Under the pieces are notes generated by a model. It saw only the letters and a list, made by a program, of their open reading frames with translations. It was not told the origin of the DNA and ran no database searches. From assembly GCF_001839655.2 (NCBI RefSeq), contig NZ_CP056087.1, positions 4,030,001 to 4,094,000 of the forward strand: a stretch of 64,000 nucleotides of DNA, in the 5' to 3' direction. Made by a program: the position numbers and the translations under genes. Below are positions 10,387 through 20,883 of this stretch, piece after piece (position 1 is the stretch's first letter; the number at the start of each line of letters is the position of its first letter). The stretch comes from Pseudomonas argentinensis (lineage in GTDB: Bacteria; Pseudomonadota; Gammaproteobacteria; Pseudomonadales; Pseudomonadaceae).

Positions 10387-10788
10387 ATGCCCAACGCCCA
10401 CGACACACTCCTCGGCCAAGTACCGGCACACCTTATCCAGAGCGCGCACCTGCAGTTGACCGACTACGACGGGCGGGTCGCCGAATTCAACGTGGCCGCC
10501 TGGCTGCACCTGCCCGGCCAGGCAGGCAGCCTGGTATCCCTGCAGGTTCGCTACCGCGATGGTGAGCAAATACGTTCGATCAATCTGGATCACGCCAAGG
10601 TAGGCGCTCAGGACAGGATCCTGCTTTCCGGTATCGCGCGCCTGCCGGTGACCCAACGAATCGAGGAGATGCAGATACGTCTGCGCTCGGCGCAGGCGCT
10701 GGGGGGCGAGGTGAAAATCGAAGAGCTTTTCGTGCAGGCCGTCGAGCCGACGATCGCGCAGGCGCGTGCGAATCAGGCCAACGCCTGA
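10387..10788 (+). CDS. Conserved hypothetical protein (133 aa)
   Basis: A 133-residue soluble protein without signal peptide or recognised domain. It alternates beta-like stretches (LQLTDYDGRVAEFNVAAWLHLPG, LVSLQVRYRDGEQIRSINLDHAKV) and ends with a short alpha tail. CCAGGGAACTCGC precedes the ATG, giving a usable ribosome site, and codon use matches its neighbours. Its 3' end overlaps the 3' end of the small opposite-strand gene by 16 bases. Function unknown; I consider it real because of codon bias and the ribosome site. Confidence 0.7.
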   Translation: MPNAHDTLLGQVPAHLIQSAHLQLTDYDGRVAEFNVAAWLHLPGQAGSLVSLQVRYRDGEQIRSINLDHAKVGAQDRILLSGIARLPVTQRIEEMQIRLRSAQALGGEVKIEELFVQAVEPTIAQARANQANA

Positions 10789-10979
10789 CTGGCCCTGGCA
10801 GGCACCTCGCAGGTCTCGTGCGGCGGCTTGTCATCAGCTGCCGATGAGTGGTCTGCGGTGGTGACCAGCGACTCGGGCCACCTGCTGAAACGCAGCCCGG
10901 TAATCCGGTTGAGGTTCTCCAGCGCACGGTCGCTATCACGGGCGTGAAGCATCATGACCTTGGGGGAAGGCTTTGGCAT
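10773..10979 (-). CDS. Small conserved-looking protein (68 aa)
   Basis: A 68-residue ORF starting MPKPSPKVMMLHARDSD, with AAAGGT seven bases before the ATG. The body RALENLNRITGLRFSRWPESLV reads like a compact amphipathic fold, followed by a polar tail. No domain is recognised. It is convergent with, and overlaps by 16 bases, the upstream 133-residue gene. The longer ORF extension to 11033 lacks a ribosome site, so the inner ATG is preferred. Moderate confidence that it is expressed. Confidence 0.5.
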   Translation of the reverse strand: MPKPSPKVMMLHARDSDRALENLNRITGLRFSRWPESLVTTADHSSAADDKPPHETCEVPARASQALA

Positions 10980-11114
10980 TGCAGGTACCTTTGATGACGC
11001 GACATCGACTGAAGACAGCGTAGCCAGAAACATGCCATCTTACTGACGCCAACGAAACGGCATTGCGCACTGGCATCGAGCCATCAAACACGCTTGCCTT
11101 GGTGCCGATAAACG

Positions 11115-12344
11115 TCACTTCCTGTCACTGCCCTGCCCCTCCAGCCAATGTGCCAGGCTGTCGCCGAACAGCAGGGTCTGCTCGTCATGCAGGCGTTTTA
11201 ACGCCTCCCGCAGCGCCGGATACCAGGGTTCGTCCAGTTCGTCGGGCAACTGGCTCAAATGGGGCAACGGCCAGGGGCTGCGTTCGAACAGCTGCTGCAA
11301 GGTGAAATGGGACAGGTCGCGACTGAGCATCCAGCTATCGCCCCCGGTGCTGGCGACCAGGCGCTGGCCTTCCAGAAAACTCAGCACTTCCTCCCATTCA
11401 TGCTCGGGCAGCAACCAGCCCTGGCGCTGAATATCGCGGTGGCGCACCTTGAGCCCGGTGCGCTGGCGTGCGTGGAATACCCGCAGGATGCCCAGCAGCA
11501 CCAGTGCCCTGGGCATCGCGCGCTTGCGCCACTGATGGGAAACCCCCAGGTTGCACACCAGCTCGGCCCCCAGCAGGACGATCAGCCAGGACAGAAAGAT
11601 CCACAGCAGAAACAGCGGCACCGTGGCAAAGGCACCGTAGATCAGCTGGTAGCCGGGGAAGAAGCGCACGTAGAAGCCGAAAGTTGCCTTGGCCAGCTCC
11701 AGCAGCACCGCCGTGAACAGCCCGCCCCACAGGGCATGACGCAATGGAACCCGGGCATTGGGCACGGCCGCATAGAGCAGGGTGAACGCCGCCACGCTGA
11801 ACAACAGCGGCGTGAAGCGCAGCAGCGTCTGGGCGCCAACCACGGCATCCGGCCCGCTGAGCAGGGACAGCGAGGCGACATAGGTGCTGATGGCGAAACC
11901 GGCGCCCAGCAGCATCGGGCCAAGGCTGAGAATGGCCCAGTACAGCAGGAAGGTGGCGATACCCCGGCGCGGTTGCCGCACGCGCCAGATGGTGTTGAAG
12001 GTGCGCTCGATGGTCACCAGCATCCAGAACGCGGTGATCGCCAGCACCGCCACGCCGATCCAGGTCAGCTGCCGCGCCTGGGTGGTGAAATTGCGCAGAT
12101 ACTCCTGCAACGCCTCACCCGCAGACGGCACGAAGTTGTGAAAGATGAATGCCTGGATCTGCTCGCCAGTCCCCTGAAAAGCCGGCACGGCGGAGAGCAC
12201 GGCAAAGCTGACCGTCATCATCGGCACCACGGCGAACAGCGTGGTGTAGGTCAGCGCAGCCGCGTTATCGGCACCGCGATTGTCGAAGAAGCGCTGCCAG
12301 AGGAATCGCCAGAACTCGAGCCAATCGTGCAAACGCTGCTGCAT
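11115..12344 (-). CDS. YihY/BrkB-family inner-membrane protein
   Basis: A 409-residue member of the YihY/BrkB family, historically misnamed RNase BN. The N-terminal ~280 residues hold about six membrane helices with the family pattern [25 protein letters not shown] near the start and [30 protein letters not shown] near the end. The remaining ~130 residues are a soluble winged-helix-like tail. TGAGGTGGGT precedes the chosen ATG; the longer frame reaching 12449 has no similarity. Function is unproven, with envelope transport or lipid export sometimes suggested. Same position as in P. aeruginosa. Confidence 0.9.
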   Translation of the reverse strand: MQQRLHDWLEFWRFLWQRFFDNRGADNAAALTYTTLFAVVPMMTVSFAVLSAVPAFQGTGEQIQAFIFHNFVPSAGEALQEYLRNFTTQARQLTWIGVAVLAITAFWMLVTIERTFNTIWRVRQPRRGIATFLLYWAILSLGPMLLGAGFAISTYVASLSLLSGPDAVVGAQTLLRFTPLLFSVAAFTLLYAAVPNARVPLRHALWGGLFTAVLLELAKATFGFYVRFFPGYQLIYGAFATVPLFLLWIFLSWLIVLLGAELVCNLGVSHQWRKRAMPRALVLLGILRVFHARQRTGLKVRHRDIQRQGWLLPEHEWEEVLSFLEGQRLVASTGGDSWMLSRDLSHFTLQQLFERSPWPLPHLSQLPDELDEPWYPALREALKRLHDEQTLLFGDSLAHWLEGQGSDRK

Positions 12345-12573
12345 ACCCACCTCACAAGGGCAGTCGGAAACCTGCGCATCATCGTCAGGCCGGCGCCATT
12401 GGCGGCGCAGGCAATGCAGACGAGCGGGAAAAAGCTGGCCACAAGCCATTGTGACCGCGGATTACAGACGCTGGCTCCGCACTTAGGTTCGCCTCGATTG
12501 CCGCACCCCGTTCAGCGCAAGGCGCCGACGCGGTTAGAATAGCTGCCATCTGCCGCCAGAAGCGACGACTGCC

Positions 12574-13944
<1,371 letters not shown>

Positions 13945-13968
13945 AAGGTATCCGGGACGGTAGCTGGG

Positions 13969-14673
13969 CTACCAGTCCAGGGTTTCCTTGAGGAAGGGGA
14001 TGGTCAGCTTGCGCTTTTCCTGCAGCGAGGCCTGATCCAGGCGCTCGAGCAGTTCGAACAGCGCGTTCATGCTGCGCTCGCCGCGGGTGAGGATGAAGCG
14101 CCCCACGTCATCGCTCATGTGCAGGCCGCGGCGCGAGGCACGCAGCTGCAGGGCACGCAGCTTGTCCTCGTCCGACAGCGACTGCAGTTGGAACACCAGG
14201 GCCAGGGTCAGGCGCGACTTGAGGTCGGGCAGCTTGATCGACAACTCGCGAGGCGAGGCATTGGCAGCCAGGAGCAGACGTCGACCGCTGTCGCGCAGGC
14301 GATTGAACAGGTGAAACAGCGCTTCTTCCCAGGCGCGCTGCCCGGCAGCGGCTTCCAGGTCATCCAGGCAAACCAGCTCGAACTGCTCCAGGTTGTCCAG
14401 AATCGCCGGGCCGTACTGCACCACTTCGCCCAGTGGCAGGTAGACGGCACGCTCGCCGAGCTGCTCGAAGCGCAGGCAGGCCGCCTGCAGCAGGTGGCTG
14501 CGGCCGACGCCCTCACCACCCCACAGGTAGATCAGGCTCTCCGTCCAGCCCGCCTCGGCCTCGCACAGACGCTCCACGTACCCGAGGGCAGCAGCATTGG
14601 CGCCCGGGTAGTAATTGGCGAAGGTGGCGTCATCGCGCAGACGCACACCCAGGGGCAGTTGAATCGGCTTCAT
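13969..14673 (-). CDS. hda: Hda-type DnaA regulatory inactivator
   Basis: A 234-residue DnaA-related AAA+ protein that, bound to the sliding clamp, promotes hydrolysis of DnaA-ATP after initiation. The N-terminal clamp-binding peptide is QLPLGV (residues 5-10). Walker A is WGGEGVGRSHLL, with Arg in place of Lys as in E. coli Hda, and Walker B is LVCLDDLEAA. It lacks the DNA-binding domain IV of DnaA. Same position, next to the DUF2069 gene, as in P. aeruginosa. Confidence 0.93.
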   Translation of the reverse strand: MKPIQLPLGVRLRDDATFANYYPGANAAALGYVERLCEAEAGWTESLIYLWGGEGVGRSHLLQAACLRFEQLGERAVYLPLGEVVQYGPAILDNLEQFELVCLDDLEAAAGQRAWEEALFHLFNRLRDSGRRLLLAANASPRELSIKLPDLKSRLTLALVFQLQSLSDEDKLRALQLRASRRGLHMSDDVGRFILTRGERSMNALFELLERLDQASLQEKRKLTIPFLKETLDW

Positions 14674-14796
14674 GCTGGAGAGAACGGCTCGTCGGAGCCC
14701 GATGGGCGCTCTGAATAAAGGTGGGGCAGTTTATACCCTTGGCGGCCGCCTGTCATTGCCGCACTTTTCCAAGGCAATACAAGGGCTTAGCAGGCC

Positions 14797-15891
14797 TCAG
14801 CGTGATCGGCGGCCAGGCGCTGGCTGAATCGGGGCCTGCCCCCCATAGGCGTCGGACTGCTTGTACAGTTCGTGCACGTGGCGCAGCAGCACCATGATCA
14901 CCGCGGCCACCGGCAGCGCCAGCAGAATACCGGTGAAACCGAACAACTGGCCGCCGGCCATGATCGCGAAGATCACCGCCACCGGATGCAAGCCGATGCG
15001 ATCACCGACCAGCAATGGCGTCAGCAGCATGCCTTCGAGCAACTGGCCGACCACGAACACCCCGGCAATCGCCAGCAAGGGATAGGGGTCGCCGCCGAAC
15101 TGGAACACGCCGGCGAGCAGCGCACTGCCGATTCCCACCACCACACCCAGGTACGGCACGATGCTCGCGAGGCCGGCCAGCACACCGATCAACAGGCCCA
15201 GTTCCAGGCCGATGGCCATCAGCCCGACCGCGTACATCGCGCCCAGCGCCAGCATCACCAGCAACTGGCCACGCAGAAAGGCACCGAGCACCTCATGGCA
15301 TTCGCCGAACAGCTTCACCACCACGCCTTCGTTGTCGCGCGGCACCAGGCTGCGCAGCTTGCCGACCAGCAGATCCCAGTCGCGCATCAGGTAGAAGCTG
15401 ACCACCGGGATCAGCAGCAGGTTGGCCACCCAGGCCATCAGTGCCAGGCTCGACGCCGTGACCTGGGAGAGCACCAGCCCGGCGATGTCGGTGGTCTGGC
15501 CCAGGTGCCCGGAAAGGGACTGCTTGAGCTGATCGAACCGCCAGAAGCCCTCGTTCAGCCCGAGTTTGACCTGGATCCAGGGCAGCGCCTGGTTCTGTGC
15601 CCAGTCGAGCATCTGCGGCATCAGTTCGTAGAGCCGCACCAACTGCTTGCCCAGCATCGGGATCAGCACCAGCAGGGCCAGGGCCATCAACAGGGTGAAC
15701 AGGCCGAACACCACGATCACCCCCCAGGTGCGCGACAACTTCAGGCGCTCCAGGCGGTCGACCAGCGGATCACCGAGGTAGGCGATCAGAATGCCGACCA
15801 GAAACGGCGAAAGAATCGGATGCAGCAGGTACAGCAGACCGCCCAGTACCAGCACGACAGTGATCCACAGCCAGCGAAACGAAACGGGCAT
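14797..15891 (-). CDS. PerM / AI-2E exporter-family permease
   Basis: A 364-residue inner-membrane protein with about eight helices: two or three at the N-terminus (FRWLWITVVLVLGGLLYLL, LSPFLVGILIAYLGDPLVDRLERL), a soluble stretch around 110-150, and a C-terminal bundle with LLIGVLAGLASIVPYLGVVVG and PLLVGDRIGLHPVAVIFAIMAGGQLFGFTGILLALPVAAV. The DPLVDRLE and PYLGVVVG signatures place it in the AI-2E transporter (PerM/TqsA) family, whose substrates are largely unproven. It shares its strand with hda and the DUF2066 gene. Confidence 0.9.
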   Translation of the reverse strand: MPVSFRWLWITVVLVLGGLLYLLHPILSPFLVGILIAYLGDPLVDRLERLKLSRTWGVIVVFGLFTLLMALALLVLIPMLGKQLVRLYELMPQMLDWAQNQALPWIQVKLGLNEGFWRFDQLKQSLSGHLGQTTDIAGLVLSQVTASSLALMAWVANLLLIPVVSFYLMRDWDLLVGKLRSLVPRDNEGVVVKLFGECHEVLGAFLRGQLLVMLALGAMYAVGLMAIGLELGLLIGVLAGLASIVPYLGVVVGIGSALLAGVFQFGGDPYPLLAIAGVFVVGQLLEGMLLTPLLVGDRIGLHPVAVIFAIMAGGQLFGFTGILLALPVAAVIMVLLRHVHELYKQSDAYGGQAPIQPAPGRRSR

Positions 15892-15990
15892 GCTCGATCC
15901 TCAGAAGCAAATGACAGCTCGGTGCGCACTCGCAAAACGACCTCGACCATGGCCGAGGCCGCAAGCGAAGCGGTTCAGATGAGCGGCAGT

Positions 15991-17094
15991 CTACCAGCGA
16001 AAGTACAGGACATCGCCACGGGCTTTGGAATCGGCTGCCGGCGGCGCCGGCGGTGGCTCCACGGGAGCCTGGCTGGCATCCACGGGAGCCTGGCTGGCAT
16101 CCACGGGTGCCTGGGGCTCGGCGGGCGCCGGCGCCTCTGCGGCCAGTTCGGCAGCCGACACCTCGTGCAGCTGCAACAGGCCCAACTGGGTACGCAGCTG
16201 CTCGGCGCTGGCATTGACCTGGTAAATCAGCCGGTCAGCCTCCACCGATTGCAACTGAGCGGCAAAGGGTTCGAGCACCCGCTGCAGCTCCGCGTAGCGG
16301 GACAGATCGGCGCCGATGATTTCCACCGTCTGGGTCGAGCTGGCGCCCGGCGCGACGACGAAACGCGGCGCCAGGCGCTCGCTCACCGCCAGCAACACGG
16401 CATCGGCCAACGCCGCCTGATCGGCGCCCTCGGCCTTGCCCTGCTCGCGCTCGTCACCCAGCCAAAGCTGCCAGCTGGCCTGCCACTTGCCGTCCGCTTC
16501 GCTGGCGCGCACCGCCAGCAAGGCGTCGGCCCCGTAGCGCTCGGATGCCGAACGCAGCTCACCGAGGTCCTTGGCACCCAGCGCTTCCTTGGTCGCCACC
16601 AATTGCTCGCTGAGATCGGCCAGCGGCAGGCGCAGTGGCAGGCCGCGGTGCTGGGCCGCCTCGCGCAGCGGCTCGGCGGCGGCCTGGCCGTCACCGACCA
16701 TGTTCGCCCCGTCGACCGTCTCGTTCAGCCACCAGGCGAGAATGGCCGGCCGGTTGACACCCCACAGCGGCAGGCCGGCCTGACGCAGGGAGCGGTCGGT
16801 GGACACCGCATCGAAGTCGACCACCAGGTGATCGCCCTCGTAACCGTACTGGCTGATGATCTGCTGCGGATCCTTGCGCAATTCGGCCAATGCCGAGCCC
16901 TTGGCCGCATCGGGCTTGCCGGTCAGGCGCAGCACCAGCGTCTCGACGGCGCGCTGCAGGGCGGCATCGCGCTCCTCGGGCTGCTGGCTGGCAACCGTCT
17001 CGCGCACCTGATAGAGGTCACTCACGGTCGCTGCCAGGGTCGGCAGGCTCAGCAATGACAGGCAGAGAAGCAGGGGGCGGAAGGTCGGGCGCAT
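15991..17094 (-). CDS. DUF2066 periplasmic protein with repeated Pro-rich tail
   Basis: A 367-residue exported protein of the DUF2066 family. A signal peptide (MRPTFRPLLLCLSLLSLPTLA) precedes a body with VETLVLRLTGKPDAA, DFDAVSTDRSLRQAGLPLWG and RPAILAWWLNE, typical of the family. After about residue 320 the sequence becomes low-complexity: three in-register copies of APVDASQ/APVEPP, coded by a 21-base tandem DNA repeat. It ends DVLYFRW. It is divergent from purM. Function unknown. Confidence 0.85.
   Translation of the reverse strand: MRPTFRPLLLCLSLLSLPTLAATVSDLYQVRETVASQQPEERDAALQRAVETLVLRLTGKPDAAKGSALAELRKDPQQIISQYGYEGDHLVVDFDAVSTDRSLRQAGLPLWGVNRPAILAWWLNETVDGANMVGDGQAAAEPLREAAQHRGLPLRLPLADLSEQLVATKEALGAKDLGELRSASERYGADALLAVRASEADGKWQASWQLWLGDEREQGKAEGADQAALADAVLLAVSERLAPRFVVAPGASSTQTVEIIGADLSRYAELQRVLEPFAAQLQSVEADRLIYQVNASAEQLRTQLGLLQLHEVSAAELAAEAPAPAEPQAPVDASQAPVDASQAPVEPPPAPPAADSKARGDVLYFRW
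16056..16116. repeat. 21-base tandem repeat coding for APVDASQ units
   Basis: About 2.7 copies of a 21-base unit containing GGCATCCACGGGAGCCTGGCT inside the 3' end of the DUF2066 gene. The first two copies are identical and the third has one change (GGTGCC). The length keeps the reading frame, so copy-number change would lengthen or shorten the tail by seven residues. Confidence 0.85.
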
Positions 17095-17387
17095 GAACGG
17101 GGAACTCTCGGCTGAAGAAGGCGGCGCGCGTTAACAGGCCGTGGCGCTATACCTTAGGGGCTGTTGCCCCGGCATCGCAAGCCACGCGGCGATTAACGCG
17201 TCTGCCGGCTTGCCTGCGACTCGCCCGGCCCGGCCAGGGTTTCACCGCCTGCCGGCCGCCCAGGGCGACCGCACTCGGCACGGTGGCTGGCCGCTGCCGG
17301 GCAAGCCTGATAAAATCGCGCGCCTTCGCAGAACGGCCCCGAGGGGCCGACGCTATTCCGACTTTCCCCTTCCAAAGGCCTGGATCT

Positions 17388-18446
17388 ATGAGCAAGCAAC
17401 CCTCCATCAGCTACAAGGACGCAGGTGTGGACATCGACGCGGGCGAAGCCCTGGTCGAACGCATCAAGGGCGTAGCCAAGCGCACCGCCCGTCCTGAAGT
17501 CATGGGTGGCCTGGGTGGCTTCGGCGCCCTGTGCGAGATCCCGGCCGGCTACAAGCAACCGGTACTGGTCTCCGGCACCGACGGCGTGGGCACCAAGCTG
17601 CGCCTGGCACTGAACCTCAACAAGCACGACAGCATCGGCCAGGACCTGGTCGCCATGTGCGTCAACGACCTGGTGGTCTGCGGCGCCGAGCCGCTGTTCT
17701 TCCTCGACTACTACGCCACCGGCAAGCTCAACGTCGACGTTGCCGCCACCGTGGTCACCGGCATCGGCGCCGGTTGCGAGCTGGCCGGCTGCTCGCTGGT
17801 CGGTGGGGAAACCGCCGAGATGCCGGGCATGTACGAAGGCGAAGACTACGACCTGGCCGGCTTCTGCGTGGGCGTGGTCGAGAAGGCCGAGATCATCGAC
17901 GGCTCCAGGGTCGCCACCGGCGACGCGCTGATCGCCCTGCCCTCCTCCGGCCCGCATTCCAATGGCTACTCGCTGATCCGCAAGATCCTCGAAGTGTCCG
18001 GCACCGATATCGAGAACACCCAGCTCGACGGCAAACCCCTGGCCGACCTGCTGATGGCGCCGACGCGCATCTACGTCAAACCGCTGCTGGAGCTGATCAA
18101 GAAGACCGGCGCGGTCAAGGCCATGGCCCACATTACCGGCGGCGGCCTGCTCGACAACATCCCGCGCGTACTGCCGGACAACGCTCAGGCGGTGATCGAC
18201 GTGGCCAGCTGGCAGCGCCCGGCGGTGTTCGACTTCCTGCAGGACAAAGGCAACGTCGACGAGCATGAAATGCACCGCGTGCTGAACTGCGGCGTGGGCA
18301 TGGTCATCTGCGTCGCCCAGGATCAGGTCGACACCGCCCTGCAGGCCCTGCGCAGCGCCGGCGAGCAGCCCTGGGTCATCGGCCAGATCGCCGCGGCTGC
18401 CGAAGGCGCCGAGCGCGTCGTGCTGAACAATCTGAAAAGCCACTGA
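17388..18446 (+). CDS. purM: Phosphoribosylformylglycinamidine cyclo-ligase (AIR synthetase)
   Basis: A 352-residue enzyme of de novo purine synthesis converting FGAM to AIR with ATP. It begins [27 protein letters not shown] and shows the PurM-family ATP site ([14 protein letters not shown]), [26 protein letters not shown], and [14 protein letters not shown]. The C-terminal domain has [16 protein letters not shown]. The start ATGAGCAAG was taken over an upstream 35-residue extension with no similarity. purN follows after ten bases and uses related folate chemistry. Divergent from the DUF2066 gene over 293 bases. Confidence 0.97.
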   Translation: MSKQPSISYKDAGVDIDAGEALVERIKGVAKRTARPEVMGGLGGFGALCEIPAGYKQPVLVSGTDGVGTKLRLALNLNKHDSIGQDLVAMCVNDLVVCGAEPLFFLDYYATGKLNVDVAATVVTGIGAGCELAGCSLVGGETAEMPGMYEGEDYDLAGFCVGVVEKAEIIDGSRVATGDALIALPSSGPHSNGYSLIRKILEVSGTDIENTQLDGKPLADLLMAPTRIYVKPLLELIKKTGAVKAMAHITGGGLLDNIPRVLPDNAQAVIDVASWQRPAVFDFLQDKGNVDEHEMHRVLNCGVGMVICVAQDQVDTALQALRSAGEQPWVIGQIAAAAEGAERVVLNNLKSH

Positions 18447-18456
18447 TGGGCACCTA

Positions 18457-19131
18457 ATGCCGCGACTCTGCAATGTAGTGGTGCTGCTGTCGGGCACCGG
18501 CAGCAATCTTCAGGCGCTGATCGACAGCACCGCTGATGGCGAGAACCCGGTGCGCATCGCCGCGGTGATCGCCAACCGCAGCGATGCCTACGGCCTGCAA
18601 CGCGCGCAGGCCGCAGGCATCGCCACCCGCGTGCTCGAACACGGCGACTATCAGGGCCGCGAGGCCTTCGATGCCGCGCTGATGCAGGCCATCGACGGCT
18701 TCGACCCACAGCTGGTGGTGCTCGCCGGCTTCATGCGCATTCTCACCCCCGCCTTCGTGCGCCATTACCATGGCCGCCTGCTGAACATCCATCCCTCGCT
18801 GCTGCCACGCCACAAGGGCCTGCATACCCATCAGCGTGCGCTGGAGGCAGGTGACACCGAGCACGGCTGCAGCGTGCACTTCGTGACCGAGGAACTTGAT
18901 GGTGGCCCTCTGGTCGTACAGGCAGTAATCCCGGTACATTCGCAGGACACGGCCGCCAGCCTGGCGCAACGGGTTCACGCCCAGGAGCACCGGATCTATC
19001 CGCTGGCCGTACGCTGGTTCGCCGAGGGGCGTCTGCACCTCACGGCTGCCGGCCCCCAGCTCGACGGTGTTGCACTGCCGGCCACCGGTTACCCCATCAA
19101 CAGCAAGGAGACTCCATGCGCCGCGCCTTAA
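18457..19131 (+). CDS. purN: Phosphoribosylglycinamide formyltransferase (GART)
   Basis: A 224-residue GAR transformylase using 10-formyl-THF, the third step of purine synthesis. Motifs: LLSGTGSNLQALID (phosphate loop), ANRSDAYGLQRA, and the catalytic segment LAGFMRILTPAFVRHYHGR followed by NIHPSLLPRHKG with its His, then DGGPLVVQA with the Asp. No strong ribosome site is visible before the ATG, suggesting coupling to purM. The last 16 bases overlap the start of the DUF3108 gene. Confidence 0.96.
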   Translation: MPRLCNVVVLLSGTGSNLQALIDSTADGENPVRIAAVIANRSDAYGLQRAQAAGIATRVLEHGDYQGREAFDAALMQAIDGFDPQLVVLAGFMRILTPAFVRHYHGRLLNIHPSLLPRHKGLHTHQRALEAGDTEHGCSVHFVTEELDGGPLVVQAVIPVHSQDTAASLAQRVHAQEHRIYPLAVRWFAEGRLHLTAAGPQLDGVALPATGYPINSKETPCAAP

Positions 19132-19832
19132 TGCTTGTCCTGGCGTTGTTCAGCCTGCCTGCCCTCGCCGCAGAGCCGAAGCCCTTCTCCGCCAGCTACA
19201 CCGCCGACTGGAAGCAGGTTCCGGTCAGCGGCTCCGCCGAACGCAGCCTGCAGAAGCTCGATGACGGCCGTTGGCAGCTGGTATTCAAGGCCTCCATGCT
19301 GGTCGCTGGCCTGACCGAACAAAGCACCTTCACGGTCGAGAACGATGCCTTCCTGCCGCAGAGCTACAAGTTCGAGCGCAGCGGCCTGGGCAAGAGCAAG
19401 GACATCGAGTTCGATTTCGACTGGTCGCAGAAACAGGTGATCGGCAGCGACCGCGGCAACCCGGTGCGCTTCCCGCTCAACCGCGGCATGCAGGACAAGT
19501 CGACCTATCAGCTGGCCCTGCAGCACGACGTGGCCGCCGGCGAGAAAAGCATGAGCTACCAGGTGGTCGATGGTGACGAGATCGAAACCTACGACTTCCG
19601 TGTGCTCGGTGACGAAGTGGTACGCACCGCTGCCGGCCTGATCGACGCCATCAAGGTCGAGCGTGTACGTGACCCGACGCAAAGCAGCCGCAAGACCATC
19701 CTGTGGTTCGCCAAGGACTGGGACTACCTGCTGGTGCGTTTGCACCAGGTGGAAAAGGACGGCAAGGAATACCAGATCATGCTCAAGTCGGGCACGGTCG
19801 ACGGCAAGAATGTCGAGGGTCGACGAGACTGA
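19116..19832 (+). CDS. DUF3108 periplasmic protein
   Basis: A 238-residue exported beta-rich protein of the DUF3108 family. A clear signal peptide (MRRALMLVLALFSLPALA) is followed by PFSASYTADWKQVPVSGSAERSL and repeated short beta strands, ending RLHQVEKDGKEYQIMLKSGTVDG. AAGGAG lies seven bases before the ATG, inside purN. The family is often encoded next to purN in pseudomonads. Function unknown; a lipocalin-like or outer-membrane-associated role is only a guess. Confidence 0.85.
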   Translation: MRRALMLVLALFSLPALAAEPKPFSASYTADWKQVPVSGSAERSLQKLDDGRWQLVFKASMLVAGLTEQSTFTVENDAFLPQSYKFERSGLGKSKDIEFDFDWSQKQVIGSDRGNPVRFPLNRGMQDKSTYQLALQHDVAAGEKSMSYQVVDGDEIETYDFRVLGDEVVRTAAGLIDAIKVERVRDPTQSSRKTILWFAKDWDYLLVRLHQVEKDGKEYQIMLKSGTVDGKNVEGRRD

Positions 19833-19849
19833 TAGCGGTCGCTGCAACG

Positions 19850-19876
19850 AAAAGCCGGGCATGTCCCGGCTTTTTT
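19850..19876 (+). terminator. Terminator of the purM-purN-DUF3108 operon
   Basis: AAAGCCGGG, five-base loop, CCCGGCTTTTTT, 18 bases after the DUF3108 stop codon. Confidence 0.9.
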
Positions 19877-20031
19877 GTGCCTGTCGTTTGCAGATGGAGG
19901 CACGACACAAGCGAAGCGCCCGGGGGAACTTGTAACTAATTGATACAGTCGTAATCCTGTCGTTGCTTAGCAGGCTAAGCGAACGTAAAGGCTTTGCGCC
20001 GCATCTATCCGGCAAAACTGGAGAAACAACA

Positions 20032-20214
20032 GTGAGCGTAGTAGTAGTGACCGAGCGTGACGAACACCACATGTCTCATGAAGCCCAGGCCGAAGGCAAA
20101 CGCATCTGGGACGTCTACCAGAACGACCAGTTGGTCGGCATCTTTCCCTCCGAAGAAGAGGCCGTTGCCTACCGAGCGGAATTGGAATCCTCCGAAGCAG
20201 CCAATACCCACTGA
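20032..20214 (+). CDS. Small conserved hypothetical protein (60 aa)
   Basis: A 60-residue acidic protein starting at a GTG (VSVVVVTERDEHHMSHEAQAEG) with GGAG nine bases upstream. The body KRIWDVYQNDQLVGIFPSEEEAVAYRAELE reads as a small beta-beta-alpha unit like short proteins that occur across Pseudomonas. No catalytic motif. It stands alone between two terminators. An upstream ATG at 19963 would add 23 residues without a ribosome site and is not favoured. Confidence 0.65.
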   Translation: MSVVVVTERDEHHMSHEAQAEGKRIWDVYQNDQLVGIFPSEEEAVAYRAELESSEAANTH

Positions 20215-20223
20215 CCAAACAGC

Positions 20224-20256
20224 ATGAAAAAGCCCGCTGATCGCGGGCTTTTTCAT
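20224..20256. terminator. Bidirectional terminator between the 60-aa gene and the yaiL-like gene
   Basis: ATGAAAAAGCCCGC, five-base loop, GCGGGCTTTTTCAT: a 14-bp perfect stem with A- and T-tracts on both sides, placed between convergent genes. Confidence 0.92.
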
Positions 20257-20267
20257 GCCTCAATGGT

Positions 20268-20807
20268 TTACCACATCAGGTCGTCAGGCACCTGATAGGC
20301 CGCGTAGGGATCGTCCTCGTCGGGCGCTTCGGTCGGCGTGTTGAGCAGCAGCACGCGCTGGGGGTCACGCTCCTGAATGCGTAGCGCCGCCTCGCGCGGA
20401 ATCACCTCGTAGCCGCCGCCATGACGCACGATGGCCAGCGAACCGCGGCTGAGCTTGTCACGCATCAGGGCATTGACCGGCAGGCGCTTGACCTTCTTGT
20501 CGTCGACGAAGTTGTAGTAATCCTCGGTGGTCAGCTTGGGCAAGCGCGAAGCCTCGATCAACTGCTTGATCTGCGCCGCACGGGCCTTCTGCTCGGCCTT
20601 TTCCTGCTGCTGGCGATTGAGCTCCTGGTCGCGCGCGGCCTTCTCGGCCTTGGCCTGCTGGGCCGCAAGCTGGCTGCTGTTGTCTTCCTCGGCCTGGCCC
20701 TTCTTCACCATGCGCTGCTGTTTGTGCTGTTGCTTGCTGGCCTGCTTGACCTGCTTCTCGTTGACCAGCCCTGCCTTGAGCAACTGGTCACGTAGTGAAA
20801 TCGCCAT
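20268..20807 (-). CDS. DUF2058 (YaiL-like) nucleoprotein/polynucleotide-associated protein
   Basis: A 179-residue DUF2058 protein. The start MAISLRDQLLKAGLVNEKQ is the family hallmark. Residues about 20-100 form a very Gln/Lys/Ala-rich coiled coil, and the C-terminal domain has YYNFVDDKKVKRLPVN and SRGSLAIVRHGGGYEVIPREAA. E. coli YaiL has been annotated as polynucleotide-associated, but biochemical evidence is thin. It is convergent with the small 60-residue gene and lies downstream of mazG on the same strand. Confidence 0.85.
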   Translation of the reverse strand: MAISLRDQLLKAGLVNEKQVKQASKQQHKQQRMVKKGQAEEDNSSQLAAQQAKAEKAARDQELNRQQQEKAEQKARAAQIKQLIEASRLPKLTTEDYYNFVDDKKVKRLPVNALMRDKLSRGSLAIVRHGGGYEVIPREAALRIQERDPQRVLLLNTPTEAPDEDDPYAAYQVPDDLMW

Positions 20808-20883
20808 AACCTACCTATCCGCAGACAATTAATGAGATGGGCATGCCCATCGATATCCGTCGAAGCCGCTGCGCCTGTACGGC

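Noticed and set aside
11115..12449. Calling the YihY/BrkB gene ribonuclease BN
   Set aside because: The RNase BN label for this family is a known misassignment; the membrane helices do not support a nuclease.
14872..17058. A 728-residue plus-strand ORF opposite perM-like and DUF2066 genes
   Set aside because: Gln/His-rich reverse-frame artefact of GC-rich coding DNA. The opposite strand has recognised proteins.
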